Origin: Dehalococcoidia bacterium
Lineage (GTDB): Bacteria > Chloroflexota > Dehalococcoidia > Lucifugimonadales > UBA3495
DNA: 47,837 nt
Assembly (NCBI GenBank): GCA_022823505.1
Contig: JAJEIA010000099.1
Span: 1 to 47,837, forward strand
Direction of reading: 5' to 3'
The notes under the pieces are model-generated. The model was not told the DNA's origin and made no database searches. It worked only from the letters and a program-made list of their open reading frames with translations. A program made the translations under genes and the position numbers. Shown piece by piece: positions 1-6,981 of the stretch; position 1 is the stretch's first letter, and every line of letters starts with the position of its first letter.

Positions 1-762
1 GAACAGGCCCTCCTCGACGCCGCTGTTGCCGCCGCCCACCACCAGGGTTTCCATGTCCCGGTAGAACGGCCCGTCGCACGTCGCGCAGAAGTGGATGCCG
101 GCGCCGATGAAGTCCTCCTCGCCCGGCACGTTCAGCCGGCGATACCGGGTTCCGGGAGTAAGCAGCAGGGCGGGTGCGCGGTACTCCTGGCCCGACTCGG
201 TGCTGACGGTGCGCACTCCACCGTCTTCCATACCAGGATCGACCGACGCGACGGTTTGGGCGACCAGGATTTCCACGCCGAAACGCTCGGCCTGTTCCCG
301 CATCCGATCGGCAAGTTCCGCACCTGTGATGCCATCGGAGAACCCGGGGTAGTTGTCGATGCGCTCCGTGGAGCCGGCCTGCCCACCGACGCCGCCCTGC
401 TCGATGATCAGCGTGTCCAGCCCCTCACGGGCCGCGTAGATGGCGGCGGTCAGACCCGCCGGCCCGCCACCGACGATGATCAGGTCGTAGTAGGAACGGC
501 TGGCCTGCGGGTTGATGCCCAGACGCGCCGCCAGCTCGGCGTTGGACGGCTCGACCAGGATGGGGCCGCCGCCATCGAAAACGATGGTGGGGATGATCTG
601 CCGGCCGTCGTTCAGCAGCCGAACGGTTTCCTGGGCCTCCGGTTCCTGCTCGATGTCCACCCAGCGATAGGGTATGCGGTGTTCGGCCAGGAACTGCTTG
701 GAGCGGCGGCAGTCAGGGCACCACAGCGCGCCGTACACGGTCATGCCTGGGGATTGCGTCAT
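1..762 (-). CDS. glutaredoxin-thioredoxin reductase fusion (3' end outside window)
   Basis: Only the first 254 residues are in the window; the reading frame runs off base 1. Residues 7-80 form a glutaredoxin-like domain with the redox pair Cys15-Pro-Asp-Cys18 (LWCPDC) and the cis-Pro segment IIPTI. A linker leads to a thioredoxin reductase-type FAD domain with GGGPAG at 98-103, followed by the redox-active CATC (Cys226, Cys229) and the NADPH-binding start VVGGGNSG at 241-248. A fusion of this kind can pass electrons from NADPH through FAD and the CATC disulfide to its own glutaredoxin domain. The start at 762 is chosen because GAGGTG lies about 7 bases upstream. It is the last of the minus-strand genes at this end. 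Family assignment is secure; the physiological substrate is not known. Confidence 0.92.
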   Translation of the reverse strand, partial: MTQSPGMTVYGALWCPDCRRSKQFLAEHRIPYRWVDIEQEPEAQETVRLLNDGRQIIPTIVFDGGGPILVEPSNAELAARLGINPQASRSYYDLIIVGGGPAGLTAAIYAAREGLDTLIIEQGGVGGQAGSTERIDNYPGFSDGITGAELADRMREQAERFGVEILVAQTVASVDPGMEDGGVRTVSTESGQEYRAPALLLTPGTRYRRLNVPGEEDFIGAGIHFCATCDGPFYRDMETLVVGGGNSGVEEGLF

Positions 763-888
763 ATACGCACCTCGCTTCGTATCGCCGGAGGCCTATTGCA
801 ACAGCGCGTGCCTGGGAAATTATGGTAGCCGGAGCGGGACCGTGGCACCCTCCCAAAGGCGCACGGACGGGCGTTGGATTAGCGGAAA

Positions 889-1335
889 CTACTCAGGGTT
901 ATCTTCAGTATATGGCGTGCTTTCAGGTTGGTCCTGTGGATGGTCCATATCTCGGCCAGACCCTGCCCGCTTGATGCGCCACAAGTCATCGGAAGACTTC
1001 AGGGTTTTGCGGAACTCATCCCAACCCGTCGGGTCGGAGTAAGGTGTGGGAGCTTCGCCACGCCAGTAGGCCAGCAGGCCGGGAGGCAATTTTTTCCTCA
1101 GTTCTTCGGTTATGCGCCCCGGATGCTCGCTGGTTAGGGTACGACGGGCCATTTCCTCGATACGTCGCTTCTTTTCCTCCCAATTGGGATCCGGGAGTAT
1201 CTCGTAGTCCTTTAGGGATTCCTCGATTTCCCGCTCAAACTCATCCAGATCGCTATCGTCGAAAGGCCACCAAGCATCGAACTCCTCATCGCTCATCGGG
1301 GGTGGCGTTTGCGGTTCGTGCTTATCGCCGTTCAT
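889..1335 (-). CDS. candidate antitoxin paired with BrnT-like toxin
   Basis: A 148-residue, strongly acidic N-terminal half (MSDEEFDAWWPFDDSD, then EREIEESLKDYE) is followed by a basic stretch and a Pro-rich C-terminal half. The start at 1335 has an excellent ribosome binding site (GGAGG, 7 bases upstream) and overlaps the toxin stop by 14 bases, which implies translational coupling. The order toxin-then-antitoxin and the acidic helix before the basic segment fit the partner of BrnT-type ribonucleases, which is usually a small RHH or BrnA-like protein. I do not see a clear ribbon-helix-helix motif, so the antitoxin role is inferred from position. The C-terminal 60 residues look unstructured. 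Confidence 0.6.
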   Translation of the reverse strand: MNGDKHEPQTPPPMSDEEFDAWWPFDDSDLDEFEREIEESLKDYEILPDPNWEEKKRRIEEMARRTLTSEHPGRITEELRKKLPPGLLAYWRGEAPTPYSDPTGWDEFRKTLKSSDDLWRIKRAGSGRDMDHPQDQPESTPYTEDNPE

Positions 1336-1618
1336 CGTTGCCTCCAAATTGATGCCGGTAAATCCGAGTGAATTTCTCACTCGGATACGCAGTGTACAGA
1401 AACACATGGTCAGTAGTCCGCCGGTACGGAACAACCCACGCAAGGTTATTGATCCGAATGATGTACAAGCGTTGGCCCGGATACCGTTCCTGGTTGGGGT
1501 TCGGTATATCGTCCAGCAAATCCCCAGATGTCAAACGGTATTTTATATCGTTGAACGAGATGCGTCGCTGATATTGCAGCAATCGGTCCTTCGCTTCGTC
1601 CCAAACATACTCGGGCAT
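1322..1618 (-). CDS. BrnT-like toxin (DUF497-type fold)
   Basis: The 98-residue protein begins PEYVWDEAKDRLL and continues ISFNDIKYRL, SGDLLDDI, HPNQE-like PNPNQERYPGQ, then RINNLAWVVPYR and FLYTAYPSEKFTRIYR. This order (W-D-x-A/E-K, ISFxDI, NPNQxxYPxQ, WVVPY, FLxTxYPSxKxTxxY) matches a subgroup of BrnT/toxin-family proteins that carry a small basic RNase fold. Such toxins cleave RNA and are neutralised by the protein encoded next to them. The ATG at 1618 is chosen because the frame upstream of it is a shadow of the CoA-transferase gene; no strong Shine-Dalgarno precedes it. It lies 7 bases after the CoA-transferase stop and overlaps the downstream candidate antitoxin by 14 bases. Confidence 0.72.
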   Translation of the reverse strand: MPEYVWDEAKDRLLQYQRRISFNDIKYRLTSGDLLDDIPNPNQERYPGQRLYIIRINNLAWVVPYRRTTDHVFLYTAYPSEKFTRIYRHQFGGNDERR

Positions 1619-1625
1619 GGGTGGT

Positions 1626-2906
1626 TTACAGGACTCCCGAGTGACGCCAAGCGGACACGTCATCCGACCCGAAGCCCAGCTCGGCCAGGACCTCGTCGGT
1701 GTGCTCCCCCAACGCGGGCGGGTTCCCCGGTTCCAGGGGCGTGTCGGTGAAGGTGGCCGGAGGGCCGGCCATGCGCACCGTGCCCAGGTCCCGGTGGTGC
1801 ACGTCGATAGCCAGGTTGTTGGCCTCCACCTGGGGATGCTCAAACAGCTCTTCCACAAAGCGCACCGGTCCGGCGGGAACCCCGGCGGCGTCCAGCAGCT
1901 CCAGCCACTCGCCGTTGGTCTTGGCCCGGAATATCACCTCGGCGTCCGTCATGAGCCGGGCTCCGAAATCGGCGGCCTCCTCCGAGCGCGGATCGTAGCC
2001 CTCCTCAAAGCGGATGTCGCGGAGGCCGACCACGTCGAGCATCTTGCGACGCAGGCCGTCGTTCAGGCAGCCGACCACGATCATGCCGTCCGCCGTCTGG
2101 TAGAACCGGTAGTAGATGTTGCCGGGAGACTGGAAGTGCTGCGCCTCGTAGACCTTCAGCAGATCGGGGTACGGAGTCCCGGCGGTCCACATGGCGTTCA
2201 CCGACTCCATGATCTCCGCGTGCGACGCCTTGTCGATGTTGTCGATGCGTACGAATCGCATGCCCAGCATGAGCAGGCCGGTCCCCAGCAGCGACGCCTC
2301 CAGCTTCTGACCCTTGCCCTTCTTACCGGTGGGGGCGCCGCGCTCCCGGGCGAACAACGCGCCGCAAACGGCCCACGCCTGGGCGAGCCCGCAGGCGGTG
2401 TCCACCAGTGGGCTCGCCACGATCTGCTGCGGGACGCCGTTCGCGACCTTGCCCTCGGCGGTGGCGATGCCCGACATGCCCTGGATGATGATGTCGTAGC
2501 CGGGCCGGTAGGAGTCGGGCCCCTCGTGCCCGAATGCCGACCCCTCGCAGTAGATGATGGACGGGTTGATACTGGCCAGGGTCTCGTAATCGATGCCAAA
2601 TCGACCCGCCACGTCGGGCCGGTTGTTGGCCAGGATCACGTCGGCCTGCTCGGTGAGGCGGCGCACCACGTCGGCGGATTCCGGCTTGGTCAGGTTCAGC
2701 GTCACGGAACGCTTGCCCCGGTTGTAGGCCATGAAAGGGCGGCCGTCGGTGGGGAGGACGGCCTGAGCGTAGCGCCACAGGTCTCCCCATGGGGGTTCCA
2801 CTTTGATCACGTTGGCGCCCATATCAGCCAGCAACATGCCGGCCGTGGGCGTGGCGATCATGGTGGAGAATTCGACAACGTTGATGCCTTCAAGCGGGCC
2901 GGCCAT
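1626..2906 (-). CDS. CaiB/BaiF family (class III) CoA-transferase
   Basis: The 426-residue length is normal for this family, which moves CoA between carboxylic acids through a ping-pong mechanism with an aspartyl-CoA intermediate. The N-terminus has the family signature LEGINVVEFSTMIATPTAG and the CoA-binding strand GANVIKVEPPWGD. The segment SPLVDTACGLAQA places Asp169 where the family's nucleophilic aspartate is found, and the following GKGQKLEASLLG is the usual motif after it. The gene sits 35 bases downstream of MidA and directly before the toxin gene. The substrate cannot be deduced; families of these enzymes act on carnitine, formyl, succinyl, bile acid or aromatic thioesters. Confidence 0.93.
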   Translation of the reverse strand: MAGPLEGINVVEFSTMIATPTAGMLLADMGANVIKVEPPWGDLWRYAQAVLPTDGRPFMAYNRGKRSVTLNLTKPESADVVRRLTEQADVILANNRPDVAGRFGIDYETLASINPSIIYCEGSAFGHEGPDSYRPGYDIIIQGMSGIATAEGKVANGVPQQIVASPLVDTACGLAQAWAVCGALFARERGAPTGKKGKGQKLEASLLGTGLLMLGMRFVRIDNIDKASHAEIMESVNAMWTAGTPYPDLLKVYEAQHFQSPGNIYYRFYQTADGMIVVGCLNDGLRRKMLDVVGLRDIRFEEGYDPRSEEAADFGARLMTDAEVIFRAKTNGEWLELLDAAGVPAGPVRFVEELFEHPQVEANNLAIDVHHRDLGTVRMAGPPATFTDTPLEPGNPPALGEHTDEVLAELGFGSDDVSAWRHSGVL

Positions 2907-2941
2907 GGCGCAATTCCGTGCGGTACAGGATGGTCGGCCGA

Positions 2942-4282
2942 TTATAGCATCGCAGTTCTGCCCAGCCGGAACCGCTCCGGACCCAGCGTCAGCGCCTCAG
3001 CGGGGATCATAGCGGCCAGTCCTGCCGGAGTGTGCTCGTCAGAGGTAGCGCCGTCCTCGAGCCACAGCATCGCGGCCTCCGCGCGGTCGGCGGTGATGCC
3101 CTTGGCCTGGACGAGCACGCGGAAATCGCCCAGCCCGCCGGGACGCGCCAGGTGGGTGAGCCCGGTCAGCCAATCGCGAGCGTCGTCCGGCTGCGGAAGG
3201 AACGGTTCGGCCAGGGCGTCCGGCAGCGCGCCCTCCGGGTTCATCGGAATCGTGATCCAGCCCGCGTTTGCGCTTTCCCGCGGCAATCCGCTGCGCCGCA
3301 TGGTCTGCAGGCCCAGCCGGGTGAGGAATCGTCCCTGGGGCATGTAGCCCACGGTGGTCAACCCGGCCCGTTCTCCGGCGCGCCGCAGGGATGTGAAATC
3401 GACCTGTGCCGTGATGTCCTGACGACCCGGTTCCGCCAGTGGCGTGTCGGTCTGGCGATGGGAAAGGTAGGTTACGAGCGTTCCGTGGGGCCTCTCAACC
3501 GGATCGTAGAGATCCTCCGCGCTTCGGCCGTAGTCTATGGTGAGCACGAAGCCAGCATCCAGCGCCGACGCCGCCGACGCGGCCCAGTCGTCGAGCAGCA
3601 GGCAGATTTCCGCCGTCTGCCCTTCGGACAGGTCGACGCCCAAATCGGACAGGCGGTTTTCCAACATCGGCGTGGAAGGGTCGCCGGCGATCTCCACCAA
3701 CTGGCCTTCGTAGCCGTCGGCAACGTCCGACTGGATACCGACGTATAGCTCGCGGAGGCGTCCCCGTTCCATCCGCACCCGGTGCACTGGCAGGGCATCC
3801 AACAATTCGTTGGAAATCACGCAGCCCGTTACATCTCGGAACGGCAACCGCAGCGCATCGCCGGTGACGTCGCAATGCGGGATCGAGCCGGACCCCGGTC
3901 CTCTCGCATGACGTTCCAACGCGACGTACCGCAGCGACGCCCCGAACCCGTCGGGAAGATGGCTGGCGGCGTTGCAAATGTCACGACCCAGCAGGCCGTC
4001 TCCGGCCCCGGGTTCGATCACGTGGAACGGGTCGGGCCGATCCAGGAGGTGCCAGAACCGGAACAACTGCACGGCCAGCAACGCTCCGAACGCGGGATGT
4101 ACCTGCGGGCTGGTGTAGTAGTCGGTCCCGACGTTGCCGCGTGCGTAATAGCCGCCAGGTCCGTACAGGGCCCGATCCATATACTCCGCGAACGTGATCG
4201 GGCCGTGGCGGGCGATGCGACGGCGGATGGCCCGTTCCGCCTGGGACGGGGGCAGGTCAGTCGCCGTTGGCGCGGTGACCAT
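2942..4282 (-). CDS. MidA/NDUFAF7-type SAM-dependent methyltransferase, copy 1
   Basis: The protein has 446 residues. The N-terminal ITFAEYMDRALYGPGGYYARG and DYYTSPQVHPAFGALLA are diagnostic of COG1565, followed by the SAM-binding VIEPGAGDGLLGRDI, the acidic NELLDALPVHR motif and LTIDYGRSAEDLY. The eukaryotic relative NDUFAF7 methylates an arginine of a complex I subunit; the bacterial role is less well known. The first codons overlap the end of the upstream membrane-protein gene by 26 bases, so the genes are probably co-transcribed. A second, diverged copy lies at 11980-13269. No strong ribosome binding site precedes ATG 4282, consistent with translational coupling. Confidence 0.9.
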   Translation of the reverse strand: MVTAPTATDLPPSQAERAIRRRIARHGPITFAEYMDRALYGPGGYYARGNVGTDYYTSPQVHPAFGALLAVQLFRFWHLLDRPDPFHVIEPGAGDGLLGRDICNAASHLPDGFGASLRYVALERHARGPGSGSIPHCDVTGDALRLPFRDVTGCVISNELLDALPVHRVRMERGRLRELYVGIQSDVADGYEGQLVEIAGDPSTPMLENRLSDLGVDLSEGQTAEICLLLDDWAASAASALDAGFVLTIDYGRSAEDLYDPVERPHGTLVTYLSHRQTDTPLAEPGRQDITAQVDFTSLRRAGERAGLTTVGYMPQGRFLTRLGLQTMRRSGLPRESANAGWITIPMNPEGALPDALAEPFLPQPDDARDWLTGLTHLARPGGLGDFRVLVQAKGITADRAEAAMLWLEDGATSDEHTPAGLAAMIPAEALTLGPERFRLGRTAML

Positions 4283-4808
4283 TCTGCTGCTGCTCGGCCA
4301 GCCGCACCAGGGTGGCGTTGATTTCGGCCAGGGTATTCATCATGGCCTGCTGTGTAGCGACGTATTGACGACGGTCCTCGTTGGCTTGACGGCGTTCTTC
4401 GAGGAATTCGTCCATCAGACGCTCGTACCGTTCCCGCTGCCGTTCGTCTTCCCGTTCGCGTTTCTCACGTTCCTGATCGTTGCGTTCGCGCTCGGCCTGG
4501 AGCCGCGCTTCGGCGTCGTCAGCGCGTTGGCGTTCCTTGTTCAGCATTATGATGTTGTAACCTCCCGCGAAGGTGGCAAAACCTCCTCCAATTGCGAGGC
4601 AACTGGCCAGAGCCGGCAGGTTGATGTAACTGGCCAACACGCCCGGATTGCAAAGCCCGGCCGCAGAATTCTCCATTATGCAAGGCACTTTGGTGAAATA
4701 CCAGACCAGCCACGCGCCCACCCCCGTAACTACGCCGGCGATGACGGGGGCACGCCAGAAGGCCGTTACATCTTTGAACCTCGACCACCATCGGGTTGGT
4801 TCGGGCAT
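4257..4808 (-). CDS. membrane protein with C-terminal coiled coil, unknown function
   Basis: With the start at 4808 the product has 183 residues. Two hydrophobic segments (APVIAGVVTGVGAWLVWYF and a second around PALASCLAIGGGFATFAGG) are followed by about 90 residues rich in Glu, Arg and Gln with heptad character (RQRADDAEARLQAERER, REREDERQRERYERL), ending in a second helix with NTLAEINATLVRLAEQ. The predicted form is a membrane hairpin with a cytoplasmic coiled coil. A longer frame reaching 4877 overlaps the upstream gene, so the start 15 bases after that gene's stop is preferred, though no clear Shine-Dalgarno is present. I do not recognise the family. Confidence 0.6.
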   Translation of the reverse strand: MPEPTRWWSRFKDVTAFWRAPVIAGVVTGVGAWLVWYFTKVPCIMENSAAGLCNPGVLASYINLPALASCLAIGGGFATFAGGYNIIMLNKERQRADDAEARLQAERERNDQEREKREREDERQRERYERLMDEFLEERRQANEDRRQYVATQQAMMNTLAEINATLVRLAEQQQNGHRANGD

Positions 4809-4822
4809 GGCGGCGGGGGCGA

Positions 4823-5179
4823 TTACCGGTACATCGGCTTGAAGAAGCTGTGCAGAAAGTTGTTGCGGTGGGCCCACGAGTGGGCCCGCTTGAGCACTGT
4901 TTCGGGAATGGGTTCGGACCGGCGGTGGGTGATGCGAAGGGTCTCGTAGTCGGCCAATTCGGGCGGCGCGTCGGCGGTGTAGAGCAGTTCGCAGCCCTTC
5001 CCTTCGGCAAAGAGCTTCAGGCTGTCGAAGCCCTTCACCCGCCGGCCGGGGGTCTGGTAAACGTAGAACTCCACGCTGCCGACCAGTTCGTCGAAGTGGT
5101 CGTTCCCGTTGCCGCGGCCCCCGCCCTGGCGGATCTGGTCGCGGCCGATGCCGTAGCTGCTCAGGCGTCTGCGTTGCAT
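4823..5179 (-). CDS. small hypothetical protein
   Basis: The 118-residue product starts MQRRRLSSYGIGRDQIRQGG and has no membrane segment. It contains a segment predicted to be beta strand (VEFYVYQTPGRRVKGFDSLKLF) and a basic C-terminal helix-rich part (ETVLKRAHSWAHRNNFLHSF). A 30-residue N-terminal extension to 5269 is possible in the same frame but would overlap the previous gene, so ATG 5179 is preferred. It lies between two other unknown small genes on the same strand and is probably part of their transcript. No family is recognised. Confidence 0.5.
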   Translation of the reverse strand: MQRRRLSSYGIGRDQIRQGGGRGNGNDHFDELVGSVEFYVYQTPGRRVKGFDSLKLFAEGKGCELLYTADAPPELADYETLRITHRRSEPIPETVLKRAHSWAHRNNFLHSFFKPMYR

Positions 5180-5226
5180 GAGGACACCACCGGATTGGTT
5201 GCGTAACGTGCCGTCCGAAGGGGCGA

Positions 5227-5541
5227 TCAGCCTTCCCTCAGCAGGGCCGGCTTGATGACGCCGTTCCACGGGTCGTCGGGATCCCGGCGGCGCACGGTAT
5301 CCACCAGGTCCGCGGCCGCATTGCCGTGAAGCAGCCTGAGGTCTTCTATGGTCTGGCGTCCGGCAAGCTTGATTATCGCTTCGCGCAGCGCCTCCACGTA
5401 GGGAACGACGTCACGAGAGGCGGACAGGCTTTCGTGGCGAATCCTGACGTTTTCCAGTTGCTCGACCCAGTCGATCTGGCGTTCCACCTGATCAAAGGGG
5501 TCATCCTCCGGATCCGGAGTTGGGGACATGGTCGTGGTCAT
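5227..5541 (-). CDS. small hypothetical protein
   Basis: The product has 104 residues, acidic at the N-terminus (TPDPEDDPFDQVERQIDWVEQL) and mainly helical by composition. The start at 5541 is supported by GGGAGG 8 bases upstream. It is the first gene of a run of closely spaced minus-strand genes (this one, two small unknowns, MidA, CoA-transferase, toxin pair) that could form one operon. No family is recognised. Confidence 0.55.
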   Translation of the reverse strand: MTTTMSPTPDPEDDPFDQVERQIDWVEQLENVRIRHESLSASRDVVPYVEALREAIIKLAGRQTIEDLRLLHGNAAADLVDTVRRRDPDDPWNGVIKPALLREG

Positions 5542-5581
5542 GACCGGGGCCTCCCTGTTATTCGGAGCTGCGATTATGTCG

Positions 5582-6493
5582 TTATGGATAGATGGCCCAG
5601 CCGACCCGGTCGGTGCTTGCGTGGAAGAAATGACCGTCCGTTGACGTTACGAATACATCGGTGAGATCCGGTCCGCCGAAGCACACGTTGGTGGGACGCG
5701 TGGCAGCCACCGGATGCGTCTCGATGACGCGACCGGTGGGTGAAAAAACATAAAGCATCGGGCCGGGCCCGCCCGTGGGCCAGCCGGCAGTAGCGATGAT
5801 GTTGCCGTCGGCGTCAAGGCACATGCCATCGATGCCGCGATGCACGCGGTTGGCGTCGCGGCCAAAGGTGTGCAGCGTGGTGTACGTCCCCAGGGTGCCG
5901 TCCGCGTTGATGGGGTAGGCGCGGAGTTCCCGGTCGATCTCTATACGGTCGCTGTTGCTCTCCGCCACGTACAGGGTGTTGCCGTCCGGAGAAACCAGGA
6001 TGCCGTTGGGCATGGTGGTGTCGTGGGTGGACCGCACGGTCCGGTAGGAACCGTCGGCCTGGGGCACCGCGCACAGCACCGAGCGATGATCCAGTTGCTC
6101 GACCTCGTGAGGGTCGATGTTTCCGGCGTTCCAGGGGTTGGTGAACCAGATGCGGCCCTGCGAGTCGATGGCCAGGTCGTTGGGCGTGTTCAGCGGTACC
6201 CCGTCCAGGTTGTCGGCAACGGTGACCATGTTGCCATCGGGATCGAAGCGGACTATCGCCCGCCCGTTCTGGCAGCAGCCGAACAGCCGCCCCTGGGCGT
6301 CGAAAGCCAGTCCGTTGGTGCGATTGGTGTTTTCGCGGTAAACGGAGAAGTCTCCTGACTTGGGGTTGTAGGCGTATATTCTGCTGGCGTGAATGTGTGT
6401 GAAAAGTACTACTTCTCCGTTCCATGCCGGCCCTTCGGTGATGCCGCCAGGAGGGTCTTCAAAACGATTGAGGAGGCTGAATCGCCACGACAT
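5582..6493 (-). CDS. SMP-30/gluconolactonase family beta-propeller hydrolase
   Basis: The 303-residue protein is a calcium-dependent six-bladed propeller of the SMP-30/LRE type, which opens sugar lactones and related esters. Metal-binding residues can be placed by family motif: Glu20 in ITEGPAW, Asn163 in MPNGILVSPDG and Asp222 in GIDGMCLDADG. Other typical segments are NGLAFDAQGRLF and NTPNDLAIDSQGRIWFTNP. The start at 6493 is chosen over an upstream in-frame ATG because AAGGAG lies 9 bases before it and homology begins there. No signal peptide is seen, so a cytoplasmic enzyme is expected. The natural lactone is not known. Confidence 0.9.
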   Translation of the reverse strand: MSWRFSLLNRFEDPPGGITEGPAWNGEVVLFTHIHASRIYAYNPKSGDFSVYRENTNRTNGLAFDAQGRLFGCCQNGRAIVRFDPDGNMVTVADNLDGVPLNTPNDLAIDSQGRIWFTNPWNAGNIDPHEVEQLDHRSVLCAVPQADGSYRTVRSTHDTTMPNGILVSPDGNTLYVAESNSDRIEIDRELRAYPINADGTLGTYTTLHTFGRDANRVHRGIDGMCLDADGNIIATAGWPTGGPGPMLYVFSPTGRVIETHPVAATRPTNVCFGGPDLTDVFVTSTDGHFFHASTDRVGWAIYP

Positions 6494-6981
6494 AATGGCA
6501 AACTCCTTGGGTCCGTCGCGCACGGGAGATATGGATGGATCGCGACGGCACTGCCGCCGCCCGATTGTAGCAGGCGACCCCCGGCCCGGCAACGGCGGCT
6601 GTTCCCCACGCGTATCCGCTTTTGACGACCAGGGGTAGTTTTACATCGATGCACAGGATGGACGGGATTTGATTGAATATTCGGAACGTTCCTGCGTCCC
6701 GGACTGCGCCTCAAATGGAGTGGTGTGCCGGCGTTGCCGCATCTTACCCATCTTGTACGTCGATGTGAAAAACAAAGTGGGAACGCCGCCGCGGTTGTGC
6801 GAGGTTGACGCACATCTTGGGCGGACTGCATACTCGTGCGCACCAGCCGATCAGTGCTGCGAACTCAGCAATCGCCAGCCGGACCACTCCTGCCGATTTG
6901 CGGCAACCGCAGTATTCTGGCGGGCGATGGATCGCAATTCTGGCAAACCCAAACCCATCCGGCCAAACGGGGAGGTGAACC
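6494..6981. other. intergenic region between divergent genes
   Basis: About 490 bases separate the divergent SMP-30 and fused CoA-transferase genes. No convincing gene, tRNA or strong hairpin is seen. The stretch around 6648-6672 (cacaggatggacgggatt) looks like a worn fragment of an interspersed repeat. Promoters for both flanking genes should lie here but no clear -35/-10 pair stands out. Confidence 0.5.

Noticed and set aside
1617-3347. 576-codon plus-strand frame over CoA-transferase and MidA
   Set aside because: It spans two well-supported minus-strand genes and has no family features.
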